Positions 17,124-25,656 of a stretch of DNA of 63,081 bases are shown here, piece by piece. Below the pieces are notes generated by a model that was not told the DNA's origin, made no database searches, and saw only the letters and a list, made by a program, of their open reading frames with translations. The stretch is taken from assembly GCF_900103505.1 (NCBI RefSeq), contig NZ_FNIA01000019.1:1-63081 (forward strand), written 5' to 3'. The position numbers and the translations under genes are program-made. Numbering within the stretch: position 1 is the stretch's first letter; every line of letters starts with the position of its first letter. Source of the DNA: Haloarchaeobius iranensis. GTDB lineage: Archaea > Halobacteriota > Halobacteria > Halobacteriales > Natrialbaceae.

Positions 17124-19996
17124 CGGTCGCCGACACCCTGCTCGACGAGACCACGCTCCTGCTCGTCGGTGACACCGACTGGGTCGACCGATTCGAGAAC
17201 GCGCTCCACGACCGGACCGAGGCCACGGTGCGCCGCGAAACGACAGCCGAAGCGGCACTCGATTTCGTCGAGTCGGCGGGTGTCGACTGCCTGGTCGTCG
17301 AACAGTTCCTCCACGGGGGCACCGCCGTCGAGCTGCTCCGGTCGGTCCGTGCCGAGACACGGACGCTCCCCGTCGTCGTGGCAACTGCGGCCGGGGACGA
17401 GTCGACTGCGAGCGAGGCAATCGGGGCCGGTGCGAGCGACTACGTCGCCGTCGGCGACGACCACACGGCTGCCGTGGCGGAACTGCTCGACCGGACGGAC
17501 CGCGCTGTCAGGCGGGCCCGGCGGGAGCGGACCCAGCGGGAGCGCGCCCGACAGTTCGATGCGATGTTCGGCGACGAACGCACCGCGACCTGGGTGCTCT
17601 CGCCTGACGGCCGGCTCGTTCGACTGAACGAGACCGCCCGCGACCTCGTCGACGTCTCGGCCGACGAACTCGTCGGCGAACCGTTCTGGACACTTCCCTG
17701 GTGGTCCGGGGACGACGAATCGAATCCGGACGTCCGCAAACTCGTCGAGACGGCGCTCGATGGCTCCTTCGCGAACGCCGTCGTCGCCCCGTCCTCGTTG
17801 ACCGACCACACCACCGTGGTCGACCTCTCGGTCAGACCGGTGTCGAACGAGCGCGGGGAACTCGTCTCGGTCGTGGTCGAGGGCGTCGAGGTGACCGACC
17901 GCGTCGAACTCGAACGCGACCTCCGCCGCTCCGAGGAACTCCACCGGGTCACCCTCAACAACATGACCGACACCGTCCTGATGACCGACGAGGACGGCGA
18001 GTACACCTACGTCTGTCCCAACGTCCACTTCATCTTCGGGTACACGGCGGCGGAGCTTCGCGAGCGGGTCCCCATCGATGAACTGCTCGGTCCCGACCTG
18101 TTCGACCGGGAGGAGCTCGCAGAGCAGGGGGTCCTGAAGAACATCGAGTGCACGGCCTCCGACAAGGCCGGGAACGAGCACACGCTGCTCGTGAACGTCC
18201 GCGAGGTGTCCATCCAGGAGGGAACGATCCTCTACAGCTGTCGTGACATCACGAAACGCAAGCAGCGCGAGGAGGCGCTCGCGACCCTGCAGGAGACGGC
18301 CCGCGACTTCCTCTACGCGGGCACGCACCAGGAGATCGCCCAGCACGTCGTCGAGGACACCCCGGGCGTCGTCGACCTCGAGGCGAGTGCCGTCTTCCTC
18401 TTCGACGCCGATAGCAACGAACTCCGGCCGAGCGCGTACTCGCCGGCGCTCTCGGAACTCCACGGCCCGCTCCCGGGGATACCACTGAGCGAGGATGCAC
18501 TCCCGAGTTACAGCTTCGTCCAGGACGAGGCGGTGTTCTTCGACGACGTGCATCGCTCACCCCGGCTCAGGAACGAGGCGACGGACCTCCGCAGCGCGGC
18601 CTACATCCCGCTCGGGGACCACGGAGTCTTCTTCGTCGGGTCGGACAGGGTCGATGCCTTCGACGACGTGACCCGGGAGCTTGCGGACCTGCTCGCCGCG
18701 ACAGCGGAGGCCGCTCTCGACCGAGTCACCCGGGAGTCGCGGCTCCGCGACCAGGACCGGACGCTCCAGCGGCAGAACGAACAGCTCACCGCGTTGAACC
18801 GGATCAACGAGACCATCCGCGAGATCGACCAGGCGCTCGTGCAGGCCGAGACGCGGGAGTCGGTCGACCACACTGTCTGCGAGCTACTCACCAACGACGA
18901 CCGGTTCGCGTTCGCCTGGGTCGGGTCGGTGGACCGGGCGACGAACACCGTCACGCCCCGAGCCTGGGACGGTGCCGAACAGGGCTATCTCGACAGCCGC
19001 ACCTTCACCATCGACGGGGATGGTGACGAGCCCGTGGGCAGGACCGCAGCGAGGGGCGAACCGACGACGGTGAGCAACGTCGCGGCCGGGCTGCGGGACG
19101 AGCCCTGGCGGACCGACGCGCTCGCCCGGGACTACCTCTCGGTGCTGAGCATCCCGCTGGCGTACAACGACCTGACGCACGGGGTGCTGACCGTCTACGC
19201 GGATTCCAGGGAGGCGTTCGACGACACCGCGCGGACGGTCCTGGAAGAGCTCGGTGGGACGATCGCGTCGGCGTTGAGTGCGCTCGAACGCAAGAACGCA
19301 CTGCTCTCGACGTCGATGACGCGCGTCGAGTTCGCCATCGACGACGACGCGTTCGTGCTGTCACGGCTCGCGCGCGCCGCCGACTGCACGGTCTCCTATC
19401 AGGGTGGCGTGCAACAGACCACCGAGGGGAGCTTCGTCTTCGCGAGATTCGAGGGCGCACCCGTCGAGGATGTCGTTCAGGCTGCCACGGACCTGGTCGC
19501 CATCGAGGGCGTACGGACGGTCAGCACGGACGGTACGAGCGGGGTCGTCAGACTCCACCTGACAGAGCCGTTCCTGGCCTTCGAGCTCGCCGACCACGGC
19601 GCGGTCTTCCGCGAGGCCACCACGACACCGGACTCGACGACCGTGGTGATCGACGTGCCCAACGGCATCGACGTCCGGACGGTGACACAGCTCGTCGAGG
19701 CGACGTTCACCGGCGTCGAGCTCCGGTCCAGGCAGACGCTGGACAACGTGGACGAGCACGACCTCTACTCGTCGTTCCTCGCGACGGTGACCGACAGACA
19801 GCTGGAGGTCGTCCAGACGGCGTACTTCAGTGGCTACTTCGAATCACCGCGGGACAGCAGTGGGGAAGCGGTCGCGGAGACGCTCGGCATCTCTTCGACG
19901 GCGTTCTACCGTCACGTCCGAACCGTCCAGCAGAAACTCTTCGGGGTGCTGTTCGAGGATGGGGCGCGACCACCGACGAGGAGCGGGGTTAGATAG
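17120..19996 (+). CDS. Bacterioopsin-activator-type regulator: receiver-like, PAS x2, GAF x2, BAT, HTH-10
   Basis: 958 aa. A receiver-like domain (about 10-130) has Glu61 where the phosphorylated Asp is expected (DCLVVEQ), so it is probably not phosphorylated in the usual way. PAS domains lie near 149-270 and 275-395 (ITKRKQREEAL closes the second) and GAF-like domains near 400-545 and 575-735. The BAT domain spans about 745-895 and a C-terminal HTH-10 starts at LTDRQLEVVQTAYFSGYFESPR with HTH LGISSTAFYRHVRTVQQKL. No histidine-kinase domain: this is a one-component sensor-activator. It starts at GTG 17120. It reads toward a small zinc-ribbon gene and gdh, possible targets. Confidence 0.9.
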   Translation: MTVADTLLDETTLLLVGDTDWVDRFENALHDRTEATVRRETTAEAALDFVESAGVDCLVVEQFLHGGTAVELLRSVRAETRTLPVVVATAAGDESTASEAIGAGASDYVAVGDDHTAAVAELLDRTDRAVRRARRERTQRERARQFDAMFGDERTATWVLSPDGRLVRLNETARDLVDVSADELVGEPFWTLPWWSGDDESNPDVRKLVETALDGSFANAVVAPSSLTDHTTVVDLSVRPVSNERGELVSVVVEGVEVTDRVELERDLRRSEELHRVTLNNMTDTVLMTDEDGEYTYVCPNVHFIFGYTAAELRERVPIDELLGPDLFDREELAEQGVLKNIECTASDKAGNEHTLLVNVREVSIQEGTILYSCRDITKRKQREEALATLQETARDFLYAGTHQEIAQHVVEDTPGVVDLEASAVFLFDADSNELRPSAYSPALSELHGPLPGIPLSEDALPSYSFVQDEAVFFDDVHRSPRLRNEATDLRSAAYIPLGDHGVFFVGSDRVDAFDDVTRELADLLAATAEAALDRVTRESRLRDQDRTLQRQNEQLTALNRINETIREIDQALVQAETRESVDHTVCELLTNDDRFAFAWVGSVDRATNTVTPRAWDGAEQGYLDSRTFTIDGDGDEPVGRTAARGEPTTVSNVAAGLRDEPWRTDALARDYLSVLSIPLAYNDLTHGVLTVYADSREAFDDTARTVLEELGGTIASALSALERKNALLSTSMTRVEFAIDDDAFVLSRLARAADCTVSYQGGVQQTTEGSFVFARFEGAPVEDVVQAATDLVAIEGVRTVSTDGTSGVVRLHLTEPFLAFELADHGAVFREATTTPDSTTVVIDVPNGIDVRTVTQLVEATFTGVELRSRQTLDNVDEHDLYSSFLATVTDRQLEVVQTAYFSGYFESPRDSSGEAVAETLGISSTAFYRHVRTVQQKLFGVLFEDGARPPTRSGVR

Positions 19997-20107
19997 TACA
20001 CCATCTGCGGAAAGCAGTGTGTCATCTCCAACAGTCGGATATTCCCTTATACACCTATTACCCCTTATCCGAGTGCCCCGGTGTTCCCGCTGGCGCTCGT
20101 GACTTCA

Positions 20108-20251
20108 ATGAGAGATGTAGACGTCAACCCCGACGAGGAGAGCCCGTACGAGTGCTTCGACTGTGGAACCATCATCGTCGCGAGCAACCCACCCGCTTCG
20201 TGTCCCGACTGTGCCGGCGCGATGCGTAATCGACGGACGCCCATCGAGTGA
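20108..20251 (+). CDS. Small rubrerythrin-like zinc-ribbon protein
   Basis: 47 aa: [20 protein letters not shown] ... with two CxxC knuckles (ECFDCG and SCPDCAG) about 16 residues apart, which can bind one zinc or iron. It matches the very short rubrerythrin-like/zinc-ribbon proteins common in haloarchaea. Function is unknown; a metal- or redox-linked role is suggested by the fold only. Its stop lies 2 bp before the glutamate dehydrogenase ATG, so the two are almost certainly co-transcribed. Confidence 0.8.
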   Translation: MRDVDVNPDEESPYECFDCGTIIVASNPPASCPDCAGAMRNRRTPIE

Positions 20252-20253
20252 CA

Positions 20254-21549
20254 ATGTCCTCCCAAACGAGCGGGCCGACAGAGGAGTCGAGCACAGGAGC
20301 CGTCGAACCCGAGTCGGCGGTCGAAACCGCCCGACGACAGCTCGAGCACGCCGCCGAGCTGGTGGACATCGACCCGAACATCGTCGAACGCCTCCGGTAC
20401 CCGAAGAAGGTCCACGAGGTCACGGTCCCGATCGAACGCGACGACGGGACCGTCGAGGTCTACACGGGCTACCGTGCACAGCACGACAGCGTCCGAGGGC
20501 CGTACAAGGGTGGACTCCGCTACCACCCGGAGGTGACCCGCGACGAGTGCGTCGGCCTCGGCATGTGGATGACCTGGAAGTGTGCCGTGATGGACCTCCC
20601 GTTCGGCGGGGCGAAGGGCGGTATCGCGGTCAACCCGAAGGAACTCAGCAGCGACGAGAAGGAGCGGCTCACCCGACGGTTCGCACAGGAGATACGCGAC
20701 GTCATCGGGCCGACGGTCGACATTCCCGCACCGGACATGGGAACGGACCCGAAGACGATGGCGTGGTTGATGGACGCCTACTCGATGCAGCAGGGCGAGA
20801 CGACGCCGGGAGTCGTGACGGGCAAACCGCCAGTCATCGGCGGGAGCGAGGGGCGCGACGGCGCGCCCGGACGGAGCGTGGCAATCGTCACCCGGGAAGT
20901 CGTCGAGTACTACGACAGGGACGTCGCCGGCACGTCCGTCGCCATCCAGGGCTACGGGAGCGTCGGCGCCAACGCGGCCCGGCTGCTCGACGAGTGGGGC
21001 GCTACGGTCGTGGCCGTGAGCGACGTCAACGGGGGCATCTACGACCCCGACGGCCTCGACACCGCAGCCATCCCGTCCCACGCGACGGAACCCGAAGCCG
21101 TGATGGAGCACGAGGCACCGCAGACTGTCAGCAACGAGGAGCTGCTCGAACTGGACGTCGACGTGCTCATCCCCGCCGCGGTCGGCAACGTCCTGACCGC
21201 CGAGAACGCCCGCGATGTCAGTGCCGACATCGTCGTGGAGGGGGCGAACGGTCCAACCACCACCGTCGCCGACGATATCCTCACGGAACGCGACATCCCC
21301 GTGGTACCCGATATCCTCGCCAACGCCGGCGGGGTGACCGTGAGCTACTTCGAGTGGCTGCAGGACATCAACCGCCGTGCGTGGTCCCTGGAGCGCGTCC
21401 ACGAGGAGCTCGAGGCCGAGATGCAGGCGGCCTGGACCGAGGTCCGGAACACCTTCGACGACCGGGACGTGACCTGGCGGGACGCCGCGTACATCGTCGC
21501 GCTCTCCCGCGTCGCCGAGGCCCACGATTCACGTGGTCTCTGGCCCTGA
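20254..21549 (+). CDS. gdhB: Glutamate dehydrogenase (Glu/Leu/Phe/Val dehydrogenase family)
   Basis: 431 aa, full length for hexameric glutamate dehydrogenases. The substrate-binding region is [11 protein letters not shown] ... [17 protein letters not shown], with the catalytic lysine in MTWKCA/GGAKGG, followed by PAPDMGTD. The nucleotide-binding domain has [17 protein letters not shown]. It interconverts glutamate and 2-oxoglutarate + ammonia using NAD(P). Start at ATG 20254; a GTG two codons earlier (20248) is less likely. Haloarchaea carry several paralogues, so the gdhB symbol is by similarity only. It is coupled to the upstream zinc-ribbon gene. Confidence 0.92.
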   Translation: MSSQTSGPTEESSTGAVEPESAVETARRQLEHAAELVDIDPNIVERLRYPKKVHEVTVPIERDDGTVEVYTGYRAQHDSVRGPYKGGLRYHPEVTRDECVGLGMWMTWKCAVMDLPFGGAKGGIAVNPKELSSDEKERLTRRFAQEIRDVIGPTVDIPAPDMGTDPKTMAWLMDAYSMQQGETTPGVVTGKPPVIGGSEGRDGAPGRSVAIVTREVVEYYDRDVAGTSVAIQGYGSVGANAARLLDEWGATVVAVSDVNGGIYDPDGLDTAAIPSHATEPEAVMEHEAPQTVSNEELLELDVDVLIPAAVGNVLTAENARDVSADIVVEGANGPTTTVADDILTERDIPVVPDILANAGGVTVSYFEWLQDINRRAWSLERVHEELEAEMQAAWTEVRNTFDDRDVTWRDAAYIVALSRVAEAHDSRGLWP

Positions 21550-21604
21550 AATCCCGGCTGGCGCTCCAGAAAACACTTCACGATGGACACGACCAACGCA
21601 AACG

Positions 21605-22135
21605 ATGAACCGCCGCAGGTTCCTCGCTTCGACTACCTCCACCCTCGCCGTCGCGATCCTCGCAGGCTGTCTGGGTCCCCTCGGTGGGGACGACGATGAC
21701 GAGTCGACACCGACGCCGACCGACTCCACGAGCGCACCGACCACCACGCACGCATCGACAGACGACGACATCGTGGACACGACTCACGGCCAGACCGACA
21801 CACAGACGGACGGGCCGCTCTCCGACGAGCAGACCTTCGACCCCGACCATCCGATCCGCGTCGAGAACAACGACTCGACCACCCACACCCTGACCCTCCG
21901 CATCCGCAGGGACGGACAGCAGGACCACAGCCTGACCCGCGACCTCGAACCTGGCTTCGAAGACGTGGTCTACAATCTGGAACAGCTGGAGCCGGAGCGC
22001 ATCGTCCAGTATCAGGTTGTCGCCGAGGTTGGCTCGGAACAGGATTCGCGCGCGGTCCAGACCAACGCCTGCTTCGGCGACGTGAACGTCGCTATCTCCG
22101 ACGGGGAGCCACGGGTCGGGTTCGAGATCTGCTGA
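21605..22135 (+). CDS. Secreted haloarchaeal lipoprotein, hypothetical
   Basis: 176 aa. A Tat-type signal MNRRRFLAS is followed by a hydrophobic stretch and lipobox LAGC (Cys near 22), then a Thr/Ser/Asp-rich linker (TPTPTDSTSAPTTTH) typical of haloarchaeal surface lipoproteins. The C-terminal part (about 80-176) alternates hydrophobic and polar residues as in an Ig-like beta domain (VENNDSTTHTLTLRIRRD ...), with a final cysteine pair (NACFGD and FEIC). No enzymatic motif. The start at 21605 places the RR motif at the very N-terminus; a longer frame from 21533 is rejected for that reason. It follows gdh by 55 bp. Confidence 0.8.
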   Translation: MNRRRFLASTTSTLAVAILAGCLGPLGGDDDDESTPTPTDSTSAPTTTHASTDDDIVDTTHGQTDTQTDGPLSDEQTFDPDHPIRVENNDSTTHTLTLRIRRDGQQDHSLTRDLEPGFEDVVYNLEQLEPERIVQYQVVAEVGSEQDSRAVQTNACFGDVNVAISDGEPRVGFEIC

Positions 22136-22165
22136 AGCCGACCGCGAACCGTCCGGTCACCCGCA

Positions 22166-22540
22166 CTAACTATTCGATTCCTCCTCCAGTGCCTCGCGAC
22201 GCTGCTGGTACTCCTCGTCGGTGAGGTCACCACGGGCGTAGGCCATCCTGAGTTCCTCGACTGCACGGTCCGCCCCGGTGTCGTGGCGAGTGAGGAACCG
22301 GTACAGCAGGTAGATGCCGGCGACGAGGGCGGCGAGGAACCCGAGCTGCATCAGGACGCCCACCAGCACGGCCCAGCCGGGTGCAGTCCCACCGTTCCAC
22401 ATTCCGTGTTCCCCGACACCCATCATACTGCCGTAACCCATCATCCCGAACCCCATGAAGAGCAGGGGGAGCACGAGCAGGGCTCCGAGGAAGACGAGGA
22501 CTAGCGTGACGAGTGAGCCGTCGATGGTGTGCTGTGACAT
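22166..22540 (-). CDS. SHOCT-domain membrane protein with Met/His-rich loop
   Basis: 124 aa. Two membrane segments (about 8-32 and 58-80) flank a loop very rich in Met and Gly with one His (FGMMGYGSMMGVGEHGMWN). The C-terminal SHOCT motif reads ELRMAYARGDLTDEEYQQRREALEE. Met-rich loops of this type can bind Cu(I). The gene lies 147 bp downstream of copA on the same strand but has its own upstream region, which shares a long motif with the copA promoter. A role in copper homeostasis is a context inference. Start at ATG 22538-22540. Confidence 0.82.
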   Translation of the reverse strand: MSQHTIDGSLVTLVLVFLGALLVLPLLFMGFGMMGYGSMMGVGEHGMWNGGTAPGWAVLVGVLMQLGFLAALVAGIYLLYRFLTRHDTGADRAVEELRMAYARGDLTDEEYQQRREALEEESNS

Positions 22541-22589
22541 TGGTGTTGCTCCGTGGACCGTCTCCACGGTTCTAGCTACGTGGACATCG

Positions 22590-22643
22590 TTCAATGCGGT
22601 TGTGCTTTCGAGGGGGCCGGAGGGAACGAGTTGGAGTTTCGAA
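22590..22643 (-). promoter_or_regulatory. Copper-type promoter motif upstream of the SHOCT gene
   Basis: Positions 22590-22611 are identical at 18 of 22 bases to 25350-25371 upstream of copA, without gaps. A second TTTCGAA follows at 22637-22643, 47 bases from the motif start in both places. The two TTTCGA elements are 31 bp apart, about three helical turns. A common regulator is likely. Confidence 0.6.
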
Positions 22644-22687
22644 CGACGGGGTCCTGCAGAGGGAAACTTTGGATTCGGAACCCTCGC

Positions 22688-25327
22688 TCAGCGCCCTCGG
22701 CCGAGCAGACTGTAGTCGTGGTCCGGGTCGTACCGGCGGAACAGCAGGCTGTTCGTGAGCACCGAGACGCTGGAGAACGCCATCGCGGCGGCCGCCAGCA
22801 CGGGCTGGAGCAGGCCGAGTGACGCCAGCGGGATCATCGCCGTGTTGTAGCCGAGCGCCCAGACGAGGTTCTGCTTGATCTTCGCGAGCGTCGCGTCGGA
22901 GATGCGGATGGCCTTCACCACGTCGAGCGGGTCGTCGCGCATCAGCGTCACGTCGGCGGCCTCGATGGCGACGTCGGTGCCGGAGCCGATGGCGGTGCCG
23001 ACGTACGCGACGGCGAGGGCGGGCGCGTCGTTCACGCCGTCCCCGACCATCATCGCCTTCCGGCCCTCCGACTGGATGGACTCGACCGCGTCCGACTTGT
23101 CCTCGGGCAGGACCTCGGCACGGACGTTCTCGGGGTCGATACCGACCTGCTCGGCGACGGCCCGGGCGGTGCGCTCGTTGTCGCCCGTGATCATCATCAC
23201 GTCGACGCCACGCTCCTGCAGCGCGCTCACGGCGTCCCTCGCGCTCTCCTTGACGGTGTCCGCGTCGGCGACGACACCCAGGAGTTCACCGTCGCTTCCG
23301 TCCGCGGGCCGACGCCCCACGAGCATCGCGGTCTTCCCCTCGGACTCGAGACGCTCCATCGTCTCGGCTGCAGAATCGGGGTCGATACCGTTGTCGCGGA
23401 GCAGCTTGCGGTTCCCGACGAACACCTCGTCTCCCCCGACCGTCGCCGTCACACCGTGTCCGGGGACGTTCTCGAAGCCCTCGGGACTGCCGACGTCGAT
23501 GCCGCGCTCGCGAGCGCCCTCGACGATGGCCTGGGCGAGCGGGTGTTCGCTGCCGCTCTCGGCCGTCGCAGCGAGCCTGAGCACGTCCGCCTCGGTTCGC
23601 CGGGCCTCGGCGGCGAGTTCGCCACCGTCGGCGGCGGTCTCGCCCCCGGTGACGGCCTCGCCATCCTCGAAGGCGACCACGTCGGTCAGTTCCATCTCGC
23701 CCTTCGTCAGTGTGCCCGTCTTGTCGAAGACCACGGTGTCGACGTCCTTCGCGCGTTCGAGCACGTCACCGCCCTTGAACAGCACGCCGTTCTGCGCGCC
23801 GATGGTGGTGCCGACCATCGTCGCTGCCGGCGTCGCCAGCCCGAGTGCGCAGGGACAGGCGATGAGCACGGCAGATGCGAACACGACGATGGCGAACTCG
23901 AACACCGAGACGCCACCGCCGGCGACGCCGGGGCCGCCCGCGACGAGCCCCCAGAGCGGGAGCGCGTCGACGAAGCCCGCCAGCGCCTCGGGGAACAGGA
24001 ACCAGACGACGCCCCAGAACAGGGCGTTCACGATGACCGCCGGCACGAAGTACGCCGAGATGCGGTCCGCGAGGTTCTGGATGTCGGGCTGGCGGGACTG
24101 CGCCTCCTTGACGGTCTGGACGATCTGCTGGAGGGCGGTGTCGCTGCCGACCTTCGTGGCCTCGACGACGAGGAGTCCGTTCTCGTTGATGGTCGAGCCG
24201 ACGACCTCGTCACCCTCGCGCTTCTCGACGGGGACGCTCTCGCCGGTGACCATCGACTCGTCGACCGCGCTCTGGCCGTCGACGACGACGCCGTCCGTCG
24301 GTATCTTCTCGCCGGGGCGGACCTTCATCCGGTCGCCGACCGAGACCTCCTCGAGCGGGACCTCGCGTTCGGTGCCGTCCTCGTCGACGACGGTCGCCGT
24401 CTCGGCCTCCATCTCGAGCAGCTTGCGTAACGCTTCGCCGGCCTGGCCCTTCGAGCGCGCCTCCAGGTAGTTCCCGAGCGTGATGAACACCAGGATGAGT
24501 GCGGCGGTGTCGAAGTATATGCTGCCGGCGACGAGCTCGAACAGGACGGCCACCGAGTAGACGTAGGCCGTGCTCGACCCGAGGGCGATGAGCACGTCCA
24601 TGTTGGCCCGACGGTTGTTGACGAGCGCGTTGTACGAGTTCCGGTAGAACGGCCACCCGAGCAGAGCCTGGACGGGCGTCGCGAGGGCGAACTCCACCCA
24701 GCCGAGCCGCACCCCGAAGACGGTCTCCGGGACCAACGCACCGCCGAGCAGGAACTTGTCGGCGAGGAAGAACAGCATCGGTGCGGACAGCAACGCCCCG
24801 AACAGCGTCAGCCGGCGCTGTTTGCGTATCTCGGCGTTACGTGCGGCGTCGCGGGCGCTCTCGTCGCTGCCGTCGCCGTCGGCGCTCCCCTCCGTCCCTT
24901 CCGACTCCGCTCTGACGGGTTCGTATCCGGCGTTCTCGATCGCCTCGTAGAAGGTATCGAGCGACGACTCCGCCGGATTGAACGTGACCTGCGCCTCGTC
25001 CGTCGCGTAGTTCACGTCGGCGCGGACGACGCCCGGGAGCGACTCAAGCGCGTCCTGCACCGTCTCGGAGCAGTTCGCACAGGACATGTCCGTGATGGCG
25101 ATGGTCACAGACTCGGTGACGGGGCTGTAGCCGGCGTCGCCGATGGCCTCGAATATCTCGTCGAGTGTCACCTGGTCCGGGTCGTACTCGACGGTGCCCT
25201 CGTCAGTAGCGTAGTTGATGTTCGCCTCCGAGACACCCTCCAGCCCGTCCAGGCGCTCGGCGATGGTCTGTGAGCAGTTCGCACAGCTCATCCCCTGGAT
25301 GTCGATGTGGCTTCGATGCGTGCTCAT
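22688..25327 (-). CDS. copA: Copper(I)-exporting P1B-type ATPase
   Basis: 879 aa. Two N-terminal heavy-metal-associated domains carry MSCANC motifs (Cys15/Cys18, and a second about 65 residues later). The membrane metal site is Cys491-Pro-Cys493 in [10 protein letters not shown]. The phosphorylated Asp535 lies in [10 protein letters not shown], with TGE, TGDN and [10 protein letters not shown] in the actuator and ATP domains. The last helices contain the Tyr-Asn (GYNTAMIP) and Met-x-x-Ser-Ser (MAFSSVSVL) residues that mark Cu(I)-specific P1B-1 pumps. It exports Cu(I) from the cytosol. It diverges from the Zn/Cd-type ATPase and carries a 22-base motif in its promoter. Confidence 0.95.
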   Translation of the reverse strand: MSTHRSHIDIQGMSCANCSQTIAERLDGLEGVSEANINYATDEGTVEYDPDQVTLDEIFEAIGDAGYSPVTESVTIAITDMSCANCSETVQDALESLPGVVRADVNYATDEAQVTFNPAESSLDTFYEAIENAGYEPVRAESEGTEGSADGDGSDESARDAARNAEIRKQRRLTLFGALLSAPMLFFLADKFLLGGALVPETVFGVRLGWVEFALATPVQALLGWPFYRNSYNALVNNRRANMDVLIALGSSTAYVYSVAVLFELVAGSIYFDTAALILVFITLGNYLEARSKGQAGEALRKLLEMEAETATVVDEDGTEREVPLEEVSVGDRMKVRPGEKIPTDGVVVDGQSAVDESMVTGESVPVEKREGDEVVGSTINENGLLVVEATKVGSDTALQQIVQTVKEAQSRQPDIQNLADRISAYFVPAVIVNALFWGVVWFLFPEALAGFVDALPLWGLVAGGPGVAGGGVSVFEFAIVVFASAVLIACPCALGLATPAATMVGTTIGAQNGVLFKGGDVLERAKDVDTVVFDKTGTLTKGEMELTDVVAFEDGEAVTGGETAADGGELAAEARRTEADVLRLAATAESGSEHPLAQAIVEGARERGIDVGSPEGFENVPGHGVTATVGGDEVFVGNRKLLRDNGIDPDSAAETMERLESEGKTAMLVGRRPADGSDGELLGVVADADTVKESARDAVSALQERGVDVMMITGDNERTARAVAEQVGIDPENVRAEVLPEDKSDAVESIQSEGRKAMMVGDGVNDAPALAVAYVGTAIGSGTDVAIEAADVTLMRDDPLDVVKAIRISDATLAKIKQNLVWALGYNTAMIPLASLGLLQPVLAAAAMAFSSVSVLTNSLLFRRYDPDHDYSLLGRGR

Positions 25328-25349
25328 GGCTAGTCCTACGGGCTACTCC

Positions 25350-25403
25350 TTCAATCGGTTTGTCCTTTCGATACCGTTGGGAAACGCCCGCTGAAATTTC
25401 GAA
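25350..25403 (-). promoter_or_regulatory. Copper-type promoter motif upstream of copA
   Basis: A 22-base block at 25350-25371 and TTTCGAA at 25397-25403 are shared, with the same spacing, with the SHOCT gene upstream region. On the minus strand the block reads TCGAAAGGACAAACCGATTG, with TTGAA 23-27 bp before the copA ATG, so it overlaps the expected TATA/BRE position. Confidence 0.6.
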
Positions 25404-25560
25404 TCGAAGGCGCCGTCCGCAGAACGCGCCCCGAACGGGAGCGGAACGCGGTGGTCGGGAGGGTGGAATCCGGGAGAATGCACCGTCCCGAGAACCGAAG
25501 ACCGCCGACGGGACGGTCCGCACTGAGCGACCGACCTGGCTCTCGGACTCGCGCCCAGGC

Positions 25561-25632
25561 TATTAAACTGGCTACGCGTGGTTAATACTTTGAGCACATC
25601 GAACCCCCGCTTAGTAGTAGCTGGTTTAATAA
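25561..25632. promoter_or_regulatory. Divergent metal-ATPase promoter with repeated TATTAAAC / GTTTAATA elements
   Basis: TATTAAAC (25561-25568) is the exact reverse complement of GTTTAATA (25624-25631), with a related GGTTAATA at 25580-25587. The last element (TTTAATAA, 25625-25632) sits 25-32 bp before the ATG at 25657 and is the likely TATA box for a leaderless mRNA. The other copies may be regulator half-sites. The rest of the gap to copA has no gene. Confidence 0.5.
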
Positions 25633-25656
25633 CTCCCGGTCGCTTAGGCCCAGCTA

